A program made the translations under genes and the position numbers. Under the pieces are notes generated by a model. That model had not been told where the DNA came from, made no database searches, and saw only the letters and a program-made list of their open reading frames with translations. Below, piece after piece: positions 7,774-16,892 of a DNA stretch of 64,000 bases (the stretch's first letter is position 1; every line of letters begins with the position of its first letter). Source of the stretch: Candidatus Poribacteria bacterium (GTDB lineage Bacteria; Poribacteria; WGA-4E; WGA-3G); NCBI GenBank assembly GCA_022821065.1, contig JAJEEK010000027.1, positions 59,733-123,732 on the forward strand, given 5' to 3'.

Positions 7774-8457
7774 TCATCGTAAGCCGACAATCTTCGCTAT
7801 CAAATCGTGTGTCGCATAGCTAATATGCGCCAGAAATCCGAACACATTGGGAATAGGTAGAAAATACGGCAGAAAAATCAGACACATCAGGATCGGCATT
7901 CCGTACGGCATCAATTTTTCAAATTGACGTGCCGCATTTTCGGGGAGCAAGCCTCGGACAACGCTGAATCCATCTAACGGAAACAGCGGCAGCATATTAA
8001 ATGCTGCGAGAAATACACTAATAATTGCCAAAGGTTTAACCACTTGCAAATATATTAAGGCGTGAAGTGAAGATTTAGACGGATTGAACGGCGTAAATTC
8101 CAGTACTATCCTGAGTCCCGCCAAGATTATGAAAGTTAGGACGATATTCATGAGAGGCCCTGCGGCTGCGATCAGCATCAGGTCTCGCCTCGGATTCTTC
8201 AGATTGTGAGGATTAACTGGCACCGGTTTTGCCCAACCAAAAAATGCGCCTCCGAAAAACGAACCGAGCAGCGGTAGCATAATTGTCCCGATCATATCAA
8301 TATGGACACCCGGATTTAGGGACATCCTTCCTAAATCGCGAGCCGTCGGGTCACCTAACATATCTGCTGATTTGGCGTGTCCCCACTCGTGGAAGGTCAA
8401 CAAGATAATGAACTGTGTAACCAAAAGTATTGCTGCAAAAGGATCGAAATTAGCCAT
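7774..8457 (-). CDS. Site-2 protease family (M50) intramembrane metalloprotease
   Basis: This 227-residue multi-pass membrane protein has the zinc-binding HEWGH at residues 23-27 and the second-site motif NMLPLFPLDG ending at D162, spaced as in compact M50 proteases of the rhomboid-neighbour type. It has about six hydrophobic segments and no PDZ domain, unlike RseP. It probably cleaves within membrane proteins, but substrates cannot be inferred. It shares 8 bases with the end of the upstream nucleotidyltransferase gene, so the two are co-transcribed. Confidence 0.88.
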   Translation of the reverse strand: MANFDPFAAILLVTQFIILLTFHEWGHAKSADMLGDPTARDLGRMSLNPGVHIDMIGTIMLPLLGSFFGGAFFGWAKPVPVNPHNLKNPRRDLMLIAAAGPLMNIVLTFIILAGLRIVLEFTPFNPSKSSLHALIYLQVVKPLAIISVFLAAFNMLPLFPLDGFSVVRGLLPENAARQFEKLMPYGMPILMCLIFLPYFLPIPNVFGFLAHISYATHDLIAKIVGLR

Positions 8458-9910
8458 TATTATTTATTTTCCGTAAGTAGGAATGTGCCTCTTCTTTTTT
8501 CGTTATCTCTCTATCTAACTGTGCAGCAAATAGCTGCCAGAGTTGTGTTTTAAACGTTGCTCCAGGTTTCTCACCAAACGCAATCAAATCCTTTCCAGTA
8601 ATAAACGGCTGAACCTTGCGAAGGACGAGAAGATAGTCTTTTATTTTTTCTCGCTTCCATTCTGGGACTGTTGTCCCTTTAGATGCCAGGACCAACGCCT
8701 CTATCGGATATGATTTAAACAATTGATAAATTTCACTTGGTTTAACGGATGCCTTTAATAGCGCGAGTTTCTCTTTTAGTTGTTTGTAGGCAGTGAAGGG
8801 CGTTTCTACCCGAAAGAGACTCCCTTCTCCACAAATGTAAGTGATTCCACTACCCTTTGAAAGTCCTATATCAACGATACACCATTTTCCGTTTTGATAT
8901 TTAATGATAGCATCCTGTGATAGTGGGTATCCAAGTTTCTCAAAGACAGCGTGTGTCACTTTTTGAAGCGAAACCTGTTGGTTCTCCGCTTGTGCTGGAC
9001 TTACTAATCTCTGGAGTTGATGCTTCAATATAAACCTGAAACTGAGTGCCTCAATTTGATATATCGGCATCTCTGTGCCGAGGAACGCCATCCAACGGGC
9101 GAGTCCGTGATCAAATTCTTCCTCAGTGAGACGCTCAGATGCCCAAGCAATTGCGCTTCGGGCAGATTGAAAGTCGGACGCAAAGTCGGATGAAATCTGC
9201 CACCCTGCAGAGATCGTTTCCCATACGCCGAGTTCTGTGAGGTGGTCTACAATCTCCGGTGCATTCTTTTCAAGGAGGACGCTATCAATTTCGTTCCGTA
9301 TCCGTTCACCGCTGAGTTGGGCAAGCAGCGAAAGTGCTTCTCGGATAAGCATCTCATCGTTTTCAGCGATTTGAAAACCGTAGCGCCCAGCATACCGACA
9401 TGCTCGGAAGATACGCGTCGGGTCGTCAATAAAACTTCGATTGTGAAGTACCCGAACGATACCTGCCTCAAGGTCCGCGAACCCACCCGTCTCATCGACG
9501 ATAGTGCCGAAATCCGTTTGGTCTAAACGCATTGCAAGCGCGTTGATGGAAAAATCCCGCCGACGCAAGTCGTCAGTGATGCTTCCGCTTTGCACTATAG
9601 GTAACGTCCCTGAGCCTTGATAAGTTTCACGACGTGCAGTGACGAAATCCACTTTCGGTAGGTCGGTGTTCTCAGGTGTAACAGTTGCCGTGCCGAACTG
9701 TGCATGCACCTCCAATGTCCCGTTCCAACGCTCACACATCGCTTGCGCCACTCGGATTGCGTCTTCTTCTACAACGATATCAATGTCGAGACTCGGTCGT
9801 TTGAGGAGGAGGTCTCGAACAAATCCACCGACAAGGTAGGCATTTTTTTCAGCAACCTCACCGATTTCATATAATAAGCTCAAGATCGGTTCGGGTATAT
9901 CAAGTCTCAT
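8450..9910 (-). CDS. CCA tRNA nucleotidyltransferase / poly(A) polymerase family
   Basis: This 486-residue class II nucleotidyltransferase has the catalytic loop GGFVRD (28-33) and the metal-binding DID (42-44). The neck motifs follow as RRRDFSINALAM and DDPTRIFRACRYAGRYGF. The enzyme most likely adds or repairs the CCA end of tRNA. CCA-adding, A-adding and poly(A) polymerase activities cannot be separated by eye. The C-terminal 200 residues look helical and divergent, without a clear HD domain. It overlaps the M50 gene by 8 bp. Confidence 0.88.
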   Translation of the reverse strand: MRLDIPEPILSLLYEIGEVAEKNAYLVGGFVRDLLLKRPSLDIDIVVEEDAIRVAQAMCERWNGTLEVHAQFGTATVTPENTDLPKVDFVTARRETYQGSGTLPIVQSGSITDDLRRRDFSINALAMRLDQTDFGTIVDETGGFADLEAGIVRVLHNRSFIDDPTRIFRACRYAGRYGFQIAENDEMLIREALSLLAQLSGERIRNEIDSVLLEKNAPEIVDHLTELGVWETISAGWQISSDFASDFQSARSAIAWASERLTEEEFDHGLARWMAFLGTEMPIYQIEALSFRFILKHQLQRLVSPAQAENQQVSLQKVTHAVFEKLGYPLSQDAIIKYQNGKWCIVDIGLSKGSGITYICGEGSLFRVETPFTAYKQLKEKLALLKASVKPSEIYQLFKSYPIEALVLASKGTTVPEWKREKIKDYLLVLRKVQPFITGKDLIAFGEKPGATFKTQLWQLFAAQLDREITKKEEAHSYLRKINNNG

Positions 9911-9966
9911 TTTTATACCGTTGGATGAGGTCGCAGAGCGTCTCTATTATTTCCAAGAGAGTGGAG

Positions 9967-10647
9967 TTACACAAAGGCAAACACACGTGTCGGTGCACCG
10001 GAACTCCGTGCTAATTTCAGTGGCGCGATAACCACATAGAAATGTGTCGGTAGTTGGCTCAAATTGCAAAGGTCTTCAACGTGCGGGATACCGGCTCCGA
10101 GGAAAACGAGATGTGCAGGCGGTAAGCCATCGTGTAAGGGTGGATGGCCTGCGACCGAGTCGATGCTGCACGCATCAGTACCTATGATTTTTATCCCTTT
10201 TTCGACGAGCAGTTCCGCGGCATCTTCACTGAAACCGATCCACTCTCGGTTGAAGTTATCTTGGTAGACGAATCTATCCATCCCTGTCCGCATAAAGACG
10301 ATGCTATCTTCTGGGATGTCACCGTTTTCGGATATCCATACCTCAATATCTTCGGCAGTGACGGCATCGTTCGGTTTCTTGATTGCGGAAAAGTCCATCA
10401 GGATAGCGTGTCCTGTCAGTTTCTCCTTCGGAATTTCGGCAATCGTCGCGCCACCTGGATACATTAAACAGGGCGCATCCATGTGCGTAGAGTAATGCCC
10501 AGATGTGTCAATTCGGCTTTCAAAATAGCCATCTTTTTCCAACGTCGCTTGGTCATAAATTTTGGCGGGATCAATCGGCAGTTCGCATGGACTGTTTTCA
10601 TCGACCACATAAGACAGATCCAGCACGTCCTGAAACTCAAGGTTCAT
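9967..10647 (-). CDS. Cyclase-family metal-dependent hydrolase (kynurenine formamidase-like)
   Basis: The 226-residue protein carries the cyclase/kynurenine-formamidase signature as HYSTHMDAP (H51, H55, D57), the manganese or zinc ligands of this family, and a later GTDACSID plus HPPLHDG segment. Known members hydrolyse N-formylkynurenine, isatin or similar amides and lactones; the substrate here cannot be told. It has its own promoter (10701-10729, minus strand) and stands alone between the nucleotidyltransferase operon and a divergent GNAT. Confidence 0.82.
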   Translation of the reverse strand: MNLEFQDVLDLSYVVDENSPCELPIDPAKIYDQATLEKDGYFESRIDTSGHYSTHMDAPCLMYPGGATIAEIPKEKLTGHAILMDFSAIKKPNDAVTAEDIEVWISENGDIPEDSIVFMRTGMDRFVYQDNFNREWIGFSEDAAELLVEKGIKIIGTDACSIDSVAGHPPLHDGLPPAHLVFLGAGIPHVEDLCNLSQLPTHFYVVIAPLKLARSSGAPTRVFAFV

Positions 10648-10700
10648 TCTGCGTTATACTCCTTACTAACAAACGTGTCGCCTTGCAAGGCTTGATATGT

Positions 10701-10729
10701 AGTATAACACGTTTCCTTGAAATATTCAA
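10701..10729 (-). promoter_or_regulatory. Promoter for the cyclase-family gene
   Basis: Read on the minus strand, TTGAAT (10724-10729) and TATACT (10701-10706) are 17 bp apart. The predicted start lies about 45-50 nt before the ATG at 10647. Confidence 0.5.
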
Positions 10730-10815
10730 GAAAATCGTATCTTGCGTCTCCCAGAAAAGTGCATCCTATTTTGTGTATAAAGTAAATAAACTATTTCATA
10801 TTTTAAGGGAGATGT

Positions 10816-11709
10816 ATGCCTGAGAAAATCGTTTATAGACATTGGCAGCCCGGCGACGATGACGCAGTATGGGAGTTGTTATCAACGGGACCCTTCAATA
10901 TCAACAGAGATTACTACGAAAAGAAGTTCAACGACGGATACCTCGAACCAGAAGGCGCTCGTTTGGCACTCGTCAATGAAAGAGTTGTTGGACATGTATT
11001 CGGTTCGGAAACTTATATGTACCTTGAAGGTAAACCTCAAGATTTTGGGATGGTAACAGTTATGTATGTTGCGCCTGACATGCGCCGACAAGGTATCGCA
11101 ACCCGATTGATGCAGGAACTGAATCCATATCTTCAGCGGAAAGGTTATCGAGGATGTATTCTTGATACTGACACAAAAGAGGCGTATCAATTATATCGGA
11201 AGGTCGGATGTCAAGAGGTTACAAGGGAATTACGCACGCAACTCTCGCCACGTTCCGATGCTTCCGAACTCAAATGGACGGAGGTCAATCCTGAAGATTT
11301 TGATGTTCTGCATGATATTAAAAAGAGATGGGCAGTCCAGAATTTTCCTGTGCATTGGAATCCTGAATATCCAGAGGTGCATCAGTTCAATATGAAGCAA
11401 TATAGCGTCTTGCGTCGCGAGGGAAGCGTCGTTGGTTATGCAAAATGGGATGAACCCTCAAAACACCGTCCGCAAGGCTTGGTGCGTGACCCGATGGTGC
11501 CAGACGAGGATCCGATGGCAGTTATCGCATCGGTTCAAGCAGCGATTGCCGAACCGCGTGCATGGAAAACAGCGGATGGAAGTCGATATGAAAATCCGCT
11601 CCGTTCCCTGGGATGCACACTCCAATCGACAGAAAAAGTAGAGATGCTATTGTCCTTTGGTTCCGAAATTGATTGGAGTGGACTTACACGGACGCGACCT
11701 TTTTGGTAG
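10816..11709 (+). CDS. GNAT-family N-acetyltransferase
   Basis: This 297-residue protein has the acetyl-CoA pyrophosphate-binding loop in YVAPDMRRQGIATRLMQEL at about residues 76-94, preceded by the beta-strand segment DFGMVTVMYV and followed by YQLYRKVGCQEV, the usual closing GNAT element. The C-terminal half (about 140-297) has no clear acetyl-CoA motif and may be a degenerate second GNAT fold or a substrate domain. GGGAG lies 4-5 bases before the ATG. The acceptor molecule is unknown. Confidence 0.82.
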   Translation: MPEKIVYRHWQPGDDDAVWELLSTGPFNINRDYYEKKFNDGYLEPEGARLALVNERVVGHVFGSETYMYLEGKPQDFGMVTVMYVAPDMRRQGIATRLMQELNPYLQRKGYRGCILDTDTKEAYQLYRKVGCQEVTRELRTQLSPRSDASELKWTEVNPEDFDVLHDIKKRWAVQNFPVHWNPEYPEVHQFNMKQYSVLRREGSVVGYAKWDEPSKHRPQGLVRDPMVPDEDPMAVIASVQAAIAEPRAWKTADGSRYENPLRSLGCTLQSTEKVEMLLSFGSEIDWSGLTRTRPFW

Positions 11710-11759
11710 TCGATTGCCAAACGTTCCTGATAAGAACCTGCGTTTATCAAAACTTGCGG

Positions 11760-12527
11760 TTAGGCATCTTTAAAGTAGTCCAGCACAGTGTCGTGTAACA
11801 CCCCATTCGTTGCTATGAGTGACTCGGTCGCTTTCGTAATGGGTTGTCCCTGTATATCCGTTACCTTCCCACCGGCTTCTCGGACAATAACTGTGATGGC
11901 GGCGATATCCCAAACGCTAATCGCTGCCTCCACAACAACATCCGCCCTTGCAGAAGCTACGAGATGATACATGTAGAAATCGCCGAACCCTCTGGAACGC
12001 GCAACGTCGTTGATAAGGTTGTAGACACCAGGAAAGGTGCCTTTCTCTGTGAACCACCTGAGACCACCGTGGCAGATCATCGCTGCTTCGGGTTGCGTCA
12101 CGCTGGAGACGGTTATCGGTTTACCGTTGAGAAAAGCCCCACTTCCCGCCTCTGCATAAAGCAGTTCGTTCAGAAGCGGCGCGTTGGAGACACCGAGAAT
12201 CAGGTCATCGTCTTTCATCAACGCAATCTGTGTGCCGAAGATCGGGATTTTTCGGATGTAATTCTTCGTTGCATCAATCGGATCGATGATCCAGACGTAA
12301 GGTGAATCCCCCTCTTCTGTTCCGTATTCTTCTCCTAAAAACCCGTGGTTTGGAAACGCTTGTTTGATAGTTTCGCGAATGACTTTTTCCGCACCTCTAT
12401 CGGCGAGTGTGACCGGCGTTTCGTCATCTTTCAACTCGACTTTCATATCGTCGGTATAGTAAGCGGTGATAACTTCTTCGGCATTCTTGGCTGCTTCAAG
12501 AGCAACCTCTAAAAATTGACTCGGCAT
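11760..12527 (-). CDS. Inositol monophosphatase-family phosphatase (HisN/IMPase-like)
   Basis: The ORF track starts at 12839, inside the upstream gene, but ATG 12527 has AGGAGA at a good distance and begins where family similarity begins, giving 255 residues. The metal-binding motifs are GEEYG (E66, E67) and WIIDPIDATKNY (D82, D85), with a C-terminal WDIAA. The usual DPxDGT reads DPIDAT here. The family removes phosphate from inositol phosphate, histidinol phosphate, PAP or fructose bisphosphate; a histidinol-phosphatase role is plausible but not shown. It follows the DCC/LMF gene by 25 bp. Confidence 0.82.
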   Translation of the reverse strand: MPSQFLEVALEAAKNAEEVITAYYTDDMKVELKDDETPVTLADRGAEKVIRETIKQAFPNHGFLGEEYGTEEGDSPYVWIIDPIDATKNYIRKIPIFGTQIALMKDDDLILGVSNAPLLNELLYAEAGSGAFLNGKPITVSSVTQPEAAMICHGGLRWFTEKGTFPGVYNLINDVARSRGFGDFYMYHLVASARADVVVEAAISVWDIAAITVIVREAGGKVTDIQGQPITKATESLIATNGVLHDTVLDYFKDA

Positions 12528-12552
12528 AAATTCTCCTATCGGGTCCGTGAAA

Positions 12553-14364
12553 TTAACGGAGCGAAATCGCGGGGCAATAAACCCCTTTCCGCTCACGCGA
12601 CCACCATGTTCCTTCGGAACGTTTTGTTTTAATATCGGTAAAATGATAGTCGTAAAGCGTGGCGCGGACGTAACGTGGTGGTCTGTCAGGAAATGGATTC
12701 TCCGCGAGCAACTGTAAAACTTCAGGTCTATTTTGTAAGAGTGCCACCATGAAACTCGGAAACCAGTATGTGTTTTGATAGTTGCCTTGAAGCGCGGCAA
12801 ACCACATCTGCCAGTCCAGTCTCGGTTGGTGTGGCGCAACCCATTTCGGAGCGTCTGTCAGTTCTCCCGGTTTCCAACGAAATTCGTAGGCTTTCCACGT
12901 AATCTGGTCATTGCTACCCTCAACAACAATCTCAGGACGCGATTCCGTCATATCGGCAAAGAGTCCATAGGTGTTCACACTCCGAAACGGTCTAATCCAA
13001 GTAAGATCGGGCACCCTTGTCTCTCTAAAGAGTTGTCCACCGAACCGAATGCTGCTCAGCAGAAAAAGAAGCATCGCCACTACCACCACGCAAACACGCC
13101 AATATCGATGAGAGGACCCGCCGACAGGTTCAAAACTCGGTCTGAAGCGTTTCGGTAACAGACCTTTCCACATCACATCGTCAATCAGGAGAAGGCAGAG
13201 GATAATCGTCAATAGGTTGAAAAAGCAGTAATTTCCTGTGATAATGATGAGTATTTGTAGCGCGACGAGTCCAATACATCCGGCGTTTCGCAAACGGCGC
13301 GGCGCGAAAATCAGAAATGGAACAACCAGTTCAACGGCGAACATACTGATAATAGAGATTTTCTGGAACCATTCAGGCAGCTGGTGCGCGTACCAACCGA
13401 TCCATGTCGGCAACGGTTGTGTCTCATAATGAAAATTAAGTGCAGTCAAGTCTCGCCAGACCGCATCACTTGCAAGTTTGACGAACCCGGAAGCAAACAT
13501 CAATCGGAACAGCAGCCATCTTAAAAGCCATAAGAACGCAGGGGAGAGTTGCGATGTCCGTGTGAGTGTATCACGGATTCGCAGCGGCGCGAAGAAGATT
13601 GCCAAAAATCCAGTCTCTAAGAGCAACACGTCCCACTGGAAACTCAGAAAAGCCTGACCAGCGGACACAAGCGACAGGTAGACCCCCCATAAACTGGCTA
13701 AAGCAAAAGTAGGAAAGAAACCTGCGATTAACACCAGAGACAGAACAACACCACCAGCGCACAAGAAATGGAGGCTGGCATCTGATGGATTCAGCCAGAG
13801 CAGCGTCGGAACAGCGTGATAACCGGATGTCCCGACTTGTTGACGAACAGCCGTCAAAAATTGGTCTACTGGTAAAATGCCGTTGCTACCGATGAGTCCA
13901 TGAATCTGAACCCATAACGACAGAAAGGCGATGAGATAGATACATCCGAGTGCACGTAGAAACATCCAACGCGAAAAGTGAAACGCGGTTCGCTCGGTAT
14001 GTGTGCCCCAAAACCAGCGCGTCAACACAGAGAAAAACGGACGATTTTGTGCGACAAAACGGTAGACCCTTTCCGAGGTGCTCGCGAATCCCGGCAGACG
14101 GTTGTAACACCAGAGGAAGAAACTATTATCTAAGGCGCGAAAAACAGCCTCGGCACCACTGAGAACCGTGCCATTTTGTAAAATTAACTGCACTGAACTT
14201 TCATAGGCTGAAAGTGGGATCTCTGGGAATTGTGCCGCCACTTCTTGAGACGACGCGTAGTCGATACGGTTGCCTGTGACGTGTTGCCACTGTGCAATCC
14301 AGTACCGACAGAAATCGCAGTCATTATCGTAAACGAGGAGCGGTTTGCTGCTTTGTGAGGGCAT
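12553..14364 (-). CDS. DCC-domain / lipase-maturation-factor-like membrane fusion protein
   Basis: The 603-residue protein begins with a DUF393 (DCC) thioredoxin-like domain, with VYDNDCDFC giving a CxxC at C16 and C19, over about residues 1-120. It continues with a multi-pass membrane region (about 140-430) and a soluble C-terminal domain with the look of lipase maturation factor: WIRPFRSVNTYGLF, EGSNDQITWKAYEF and RYVRATLYDYHFT. Vertebrate LMF1 folds lipases in the ER. Bacterial relatives are uncharacterised but could act in thiol-dependent folding of exported enzymes. It sits 58 bp downstream of the aminotransferase and upstream of the IMPase-like gene in one minus-strand operon. Confidence 0.8.
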   Translation of the reverse strand: MPSQSSKPLLVYDNDCDFCRYWIAQWQHVTGNRIDYASSQEVAAQFPEIPLSAYESSVQLILQNGTVLSGAEAVFRALDNSFFLWCYNRLPGFASTSERVYRFVAQNRPFFSVLTRWFWGTHTERTAFHFSRWMFLRALGCIYLIAFLSLWVQIHGLIGSNGILPVDQFLTAVRQQVGTSGYHAVPTLLWLNPSDASLHFLCAGGVVLSLVLIAGFFPTFALASLWGVYLSLVSAGQAFLSFQWDVLLLETGFLAIFFAPLRIRDTLTRTSQLSPAFLWLLRWLLFRLMFASGFVKLASDAVWRDLTALNFHYETQPLPTWIGWYAHQLPEWFQKISIISMFAVELVVPFLIFAPRRLRNAGCIGLVALQILIIITGNYCFFNLLTIILCLLLIDDVMWKGLLPKRFRPSFEPVGGSSHRYWRVCVVVVAMLLFLLSSIRFGGQLFRETRVPDLTWIRPFRSVNTYGLFADMTESRPEIVVEGSNDQITWKAYEFRWKPGELTDAPKWVAPHQPRLDWQMWFAALQGNYQNTYWFPSFMVALLQNRPEVLQLLAENPFPDRPPRYVRATLYDYHFTDIKTKRSEGTWWSRERKGVYCPAISLR

Positions 14365-14422
14365 CAGAAACTCTCAGCGTGGTGTCCCCAACGCGTATAA
14401 TTTTCGGATTGGGCATCGGTGC

Positions 14423-15652
14423 TTAATTCCACGCCTTGTGGATTTTAGTGATAGCCTCTGCAATCTGATCTATGTCAGTTTCCGAACCGAGGAAAAGGTT
14501 TTGGAAGAGCCATACGCTCTGTTCACAAACTAATGCAGCGTTCGGACAAGGCAGCGACCGGATGAGATGCGGATATTTCTCCGCGACGTGTGCCATGCCG
14601 GGTTCCTGCGAAAGCGGAGACCGATAGCCGATGGAACACGGAATCCCTTCAGCAGAAAGCGCATTAACAAACTCCTGTCGCGACTTACCGCCAAAACCTT
14701 CGGAGTTATATTTCAAACAGTAGAGGTGATATCCGTGCTTCGTAGCCCATGGTGCAAGTTCCGGTGGTGTGATGCCTTCAATCGCCTCCAAGGCACTGGA
14801 GAGATAGGCAGCATTGCGGTTACGACGATCGGTTTGCATCTCCAAGAATTCCAAACGCACTAACAAGATCGCAGCGAGGTATTCTGAGGGTCGGTAGTTC
14901 CATCCGAGCCGTGGATATTCCCATCTCGCGCCGCCGGGTGCCCGTCCGACATTCATAAAAGCACTGACTCGGTCATGAATATCTTTGTCGTTCGTTGTGA
15001 CCATCCCACCTTCGCCGGACGTTAGGTTTTTCGAGGCTTGGAAACTAAAGGCACCAACATCGCTGAGCGAACCGACCCTTTTTGTTTGGTATTCTGCGCC
15101 GTGTGCCTGTGCACAGTCTTCAACGATTGCGAGTTGATGCCGTTGTGCGATCTCTTGTAACGCTCCCATATCTGCGGGGTGACCGCCGAGATGGACAGGC
15201 AAGATCGCGCGTGTTTCTGGGGTGATAGCGGCTTCAACTGACTCGGGGTCAATCGTGAACGTCTCCGGTGAAATATCGACAAACACGACGGTACATCGTC
15301 TTTCTAATACCGCGCTTGCGGTTGCTACAAACGTATAGTTCGGCACGATCACTTCGCCGCCATCGCTGAATCCATCAAGATCGAGCGCACCGGCTAACGC
15401 AGCACTTATCGAATCCGTGCCGTGTGGCATGAAAAGCGCGTAGTTTGTTCCGGTATATTGGGCATACTGCTCACCGAAACGGTTAATCATCGTGCCACCG
15501 GAACCTTCGTTCCCGCTCAAATACACTTCTCGAAGCAGCGGTTCAACTTTTGATTCCCACTCCTCCGTTGTTGTGAGGGGCCATGGCTGCCACGGTTCGC
15601 TTTCTGTATTACGGACAGGTGTGCCACCTGAAATTGCTAATCGGTTAGACAT
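14423..15652 (-). CDS. DegT/DnrJ/EryC1/StrS family aminotransferase
   Basis: This 409-residue PLP enzyme has the family motif GAFSFQASKNLTSGEGG with the Schiff-base lysine at K208, EDCAQAHGA near residue 178 (the PLP-pyridine Asp) and the C-terminal Y-x-x-R region. Members usually transaminate keto sugars for surface polysaccharides or natural products, and some act on other ketones. The next genes are a DCC/LMF fusion and a phosphatase, which does not point to a sugar pathway, so the substrate is open. Confidence 0.87.
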   Translation of the reverse strand: MSNRLAISGGTPVRNTESEPWQPWPLTTTEEWESKVEPLLREVYLSGNEGSGGTMINRFGEQYAQYTGTNYALFMPHGTDSISAALAGALDLDGFSDGGEVIVPNYTFVATASAVLERRCTVVFVDISPETFTIDPESVEAAITPETRAILPVHLGGHPADMGALQEIAQRHQLAIVEDCAQAHGAEYQTKRVGSLSDVGAFSFQASKNLTSGEGGMVTTNDKDIHDRVSAFMNVGRAPGGARWEYPRLGWNYRPSEYLAAILLVRLEFLEMQTDRRNRNAAYLSSALEAIEGITPPELAPWATKHGYHLYCLKYNSEGFGGKSRQEFVNALSAEGIPCSIGYRSPLSQEPGMAHVAEKYPHLIRSLPCPNAALVCEQSVWLFQNLFLGSETDIDQIAEAITKIHKAWN

Positions 15653-15739
15653 AAGGATTTCCTAAAAATAAAAAGAATCGATTTCTAATACTTAGCCTAC
15701 CGTATTCGCGGAAAAATAGCAAGAAGAAATTGATTACAT

Positions 15740-15768
15740 TTGACAATTGCGGAATTAATCATTACAAT
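15740..15768 (+). promoter_or_regulatory. Promoter for the double-Cache lipoprotein
   Basis: TTGACA (15740-15745) and TACAAT (15763-15768) are 17 bp apart. The predicted start is about 35 nt before the TTG start codon. Confidence 0.55.
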
Positions 15769-15809
15769 TAAAATGAACTAAATTTTATTGACTAAAAAGG
15801 AGTCAAAAA

Positions 15810-16790
15810 TTGAGAAATTTTTTGTTGATTTTACTTTTAATAGGATTCGCAGCGATTAATATCACTGGCTGCGATAGACCAATGACAGAATCGATGATGG
15901 ATGCCGTTACACCGACTGAGATGCCTACAATGGATGATCCAGAGGCGTTTACAGTCGCCTTTGTGCAAGCAGCAGTCGATCTTTACAAAGCGGAAGGTGC
16001 TGAAGCTACCGCAACCTACTACAACGATCCAGCAAATATTCAAGGACAGTGGTATGTCTTTATGACCGATGAAAACGATCTCTATCTCGCACACCCATTG
16101 GCACCGCGTTTCCTCGGCAAAGACATAAAGACTATTCCTGGGCTTGATCGAGCCCCGTTAGGGGTAGAGATTGCCATGGCGACAACTGAAGGACGCTGGA
16201 TTGAGTACTTGTGGCCCAATCCGGACACTAATAAATTAGAACAGAAGCGCACATGGGCAATCCGTCACGATGGATACCTCTTTGCTTCTGGATATTACGA
16301 ACCGTGGGGACCGGATCCTGCCACGTTAACACCCGCCTTGAAAGATAATCCAGTGGTATTTACACGTGGCTTCGTTGTGGCAGCGATTGCCCGTTATGAA
16401 TTTGAAGGGCTTGAAGCCACGGCTGCTTATTATAATGACAAAGCAAACATTGATGGGCAGTGGTATGTCTTTATCACCGATGCAGACGATATGTTTGTCG
16501 CACACGCACCGATGCAGGAATTGATAGGAACAGATCTGAAGGATGTTATGGGGCTTGATGGGTCAGCACTGGGCGTAGAAATTGCGAAAGCGACAGAAAC
16601 AGGACACTGGATCGAGTACTTGTGGCCGAATCCTGAAAGTGGTATGGACGAGATGAAGCGCACATGGGCAATCCGACACGACGGTTATCTCTTCGGTTCT
16701 GGGTATTACGAATCTGCAGCGGAAGATACTATGCCAACTGTGGAAGATGATATGTCAACCGTGGAAAGTTCCATGCCCGAAGCGAATTAA
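15810..16790 (+). CDS. Lipoprotein with two tandem Cache-type sensor domains
   Basis: The start is TTG 15810, 7-8 bases after AAAAAGGAG, and gives a lipoprotein signal with lipobox ITGC (C21). Two repeats of about 130 residues follow (about 45-170 and 178-305). Each has a helix with YNDxANIxGQWYVF, a FVAH or YLAHP strand and the closing WAIRHDGYLFxSGYYE, typical of the single Cache_2-type extracytoplasmic ligand-binding domain. The repeats are very similar, indicating recent duplication. No transmembrane or signalling output domain is attached, so it is a periplasmic or surface binding protein rather than a complete receptor. Confidence 0.78.
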   Translation: MRNFLLILLLIGFAAINITGCDRPMTESMMDAVTPTEMPTMDDPEAFTVAFVQAAVDLYKAEGAEATATYYNDPANIQGQWYVFMTDENDLYLAHPLAPRFLGKDIKTIPGLDRAPLGVEIAMATTEGRWIEYLWPNPDTNKLEQKRTWAIRHDGYLFASGYYEPWGPDPATLTPALKDNPVVFTRGFVVAAIARYEFEGLEATAAYYNDKANIDGQWYVFITDADDMFVAHAPMQELIGTDLKDVMGLDGSALGVEIAKATETGHWIEYLWPNPESGMDEMKRTWAIRHDGYLFGSGYYESAAEDTMPTVEDDMSTVESSMPEAN

Positions 16791-16836
16791 CCAGAGATAT
16801 GCGACACATTGAAAGTTTGTGCTACGATTAACAGAA

Positions 16837-16862
16837 AAGGCGAGGTCCTCGGACCTCGCCTT
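16837..16862. terminator. Bidirectional hairpin between convergent genes
   Basis: AAGGCGAGGTCC/GGACCTCGCCTT forms a 12-bp perfect stem with a minimal loop, flanked by A- and T-rich bases, between the convergent Cache lipoprotein and ELM1-like genes. Confidence 0.7.
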
Positions 16863-16892
16863 AAAATTTGCATTTCGTAGATTTTATTTGAA

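Noticed and set aside
12528-12839. N-terminal extension of the IMPase-like ORF
   Set aside because: It overlaps the DCC/LMF gene and the family start with a good ribosome-binding site is at 12527.
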